Source of the DNA: Heliopora coerulea
Taxonomy: Eukaryota > Cnidaria > Anthozoa > Scleralcyonacea > Helioporidae
DNA length: 64,000 nucleotides
Direction: 5' to 3'
NCBI GenBank assembly: GCA_030142905.1
Contig: JASJOG010000296.1
Span: 62,001-126,000, forward strand
The translations under genes were made by a program, and so were the position numbers. Shown here piece by piece: positions 63,576-64,000 of the stretch (position 1 is the first letter of the stretch; each line of letters opens with the position of its first letter). The notes under the pieces were generated by a model. That model was not told where the DNA came from. It ran no database searches and saw only the letters and a list, made by a program, of their open reading frames with translations.

Positions 63576-64000
63576 CTGTCGTAATAATGAGAATGATAAC
63601 AATATGATTAAATGTACCAGTAGTTATACAACAGGTCAATGGTAACTGGTTTTTAAACCACCGCACCGTATCACAGCCTTAATGATTTAGGAGTTGTAGT
63701 GCAAGACAATTATCAAATGTAATTGCTGACAGAAAAAGAATTGCAGTTGTTCGAATTTAAAATTCTGGCGAAAAAAAAATTGTAAACTGAACAAGTTATC
63801 AAACTTCCGGCACTTATCAAGAATAAGTAAACCTCTGATGATTAATGAACCCATTTCAAGCGATATCTGACACTTTCTTATAATACTGGACTTCCTCTAA
63901 AAATTGTTACTTCGCAGGTAATCACTTGTAATAAAGATCCACGTTCCACTCTTCATCAGGGCTCCAATAAAAGTCGTTTGTAGGCTAGAGCAACACGCAT
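63576..64000. other. No exon seen upstream of the death-domain exon
   Basis: The first exon of the minus-strand gene should lie here or beyond the window. No start codon with a usable phase-1 donor was recognised. Confidence 0.4.

Overview
The window is AT-rich metazoan nuclear DNA. Host-type exons have canonical GT-AG introns. There is no operon structure, and most of the sequence is transposon debris. The mix of DIRS-type retroelement, Penelope-like elements, CR1/L2-type LINEs, several hAT lineages, Tigger/pogo and mariner relics and tRNA-derived SINEs, together with a death-domain gene, fits a cnidarian and most likely an anthozoan. That assignment is inference.

The main host locus runs on the minus strand across most of the right half. 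In gene order it has a death-domain exon (63575-63294), a huge exon of about 24 charged 24-residue repeats (60974-59073), then four kinase exons: glycine loop 34262-34165, VAIK 33035-32988, alpha-C to DFG 31898-31523, and P-P-E onward 28534-28354. Intron phases fit together. The kinase looks PIM-like. Two in-frame nonsense codons (a TAA in one repeat unit and a TGA in the activation loop) mean it is a pseudogene, a strain-specific null allele, or a gene that relies on splicing or recoding. The start exon and the kinase C-lobe end are not visible.

Layout, left to right. 0-7.5 kb: an EcoRI-palindrome tandem repeat, an ankyrin exon, a non-autonomous hAT and a collapsed Tigger. 7.5-10.9 kb: a complete hAT with an exact 8-bp target duplication, carrying a nested Penelope-like foldback element. 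13.6-19.7 kb: a DIRS-like gag ORF split by an Ac/ZBED-type hAT, itself hit by a LINE and a mariner MITE. 20-25 kb: mostly no genes, with segmental duplications. 25.1-27.4 kb: a decayed DIRS-type pol. 28-35 kb: kinase exons embedded in (TA)n tracts, a Penelope relic with two identical inverted hammerhead ribozymes, a tandem hammerhead (retrozyme-like) repeat, and a hAT MITE containing a telomere-like hairpin. 35.7-39.8 kb: a LINE whose ORF1 has two CCCH fingers and a -1 slippery heptamer. 44.8-49.7 kb: plus-strand exons, some of which match a large DUF7869-like family. 52.7-57.9 kb: LINE and two hAT relics. 59-63.6 kb: the repeat and death-domain exons.

The most unusual material is the set of hammerhead ribozyme motifs with complete helices (33839-33884, 29862-29905, 29196-29239), the death-domain/repeat/kinase gene with its nonsense codons, and the LINE ORF1/ORF2 overlap. 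All family assignments were made by eye from motifs. No searches were run.
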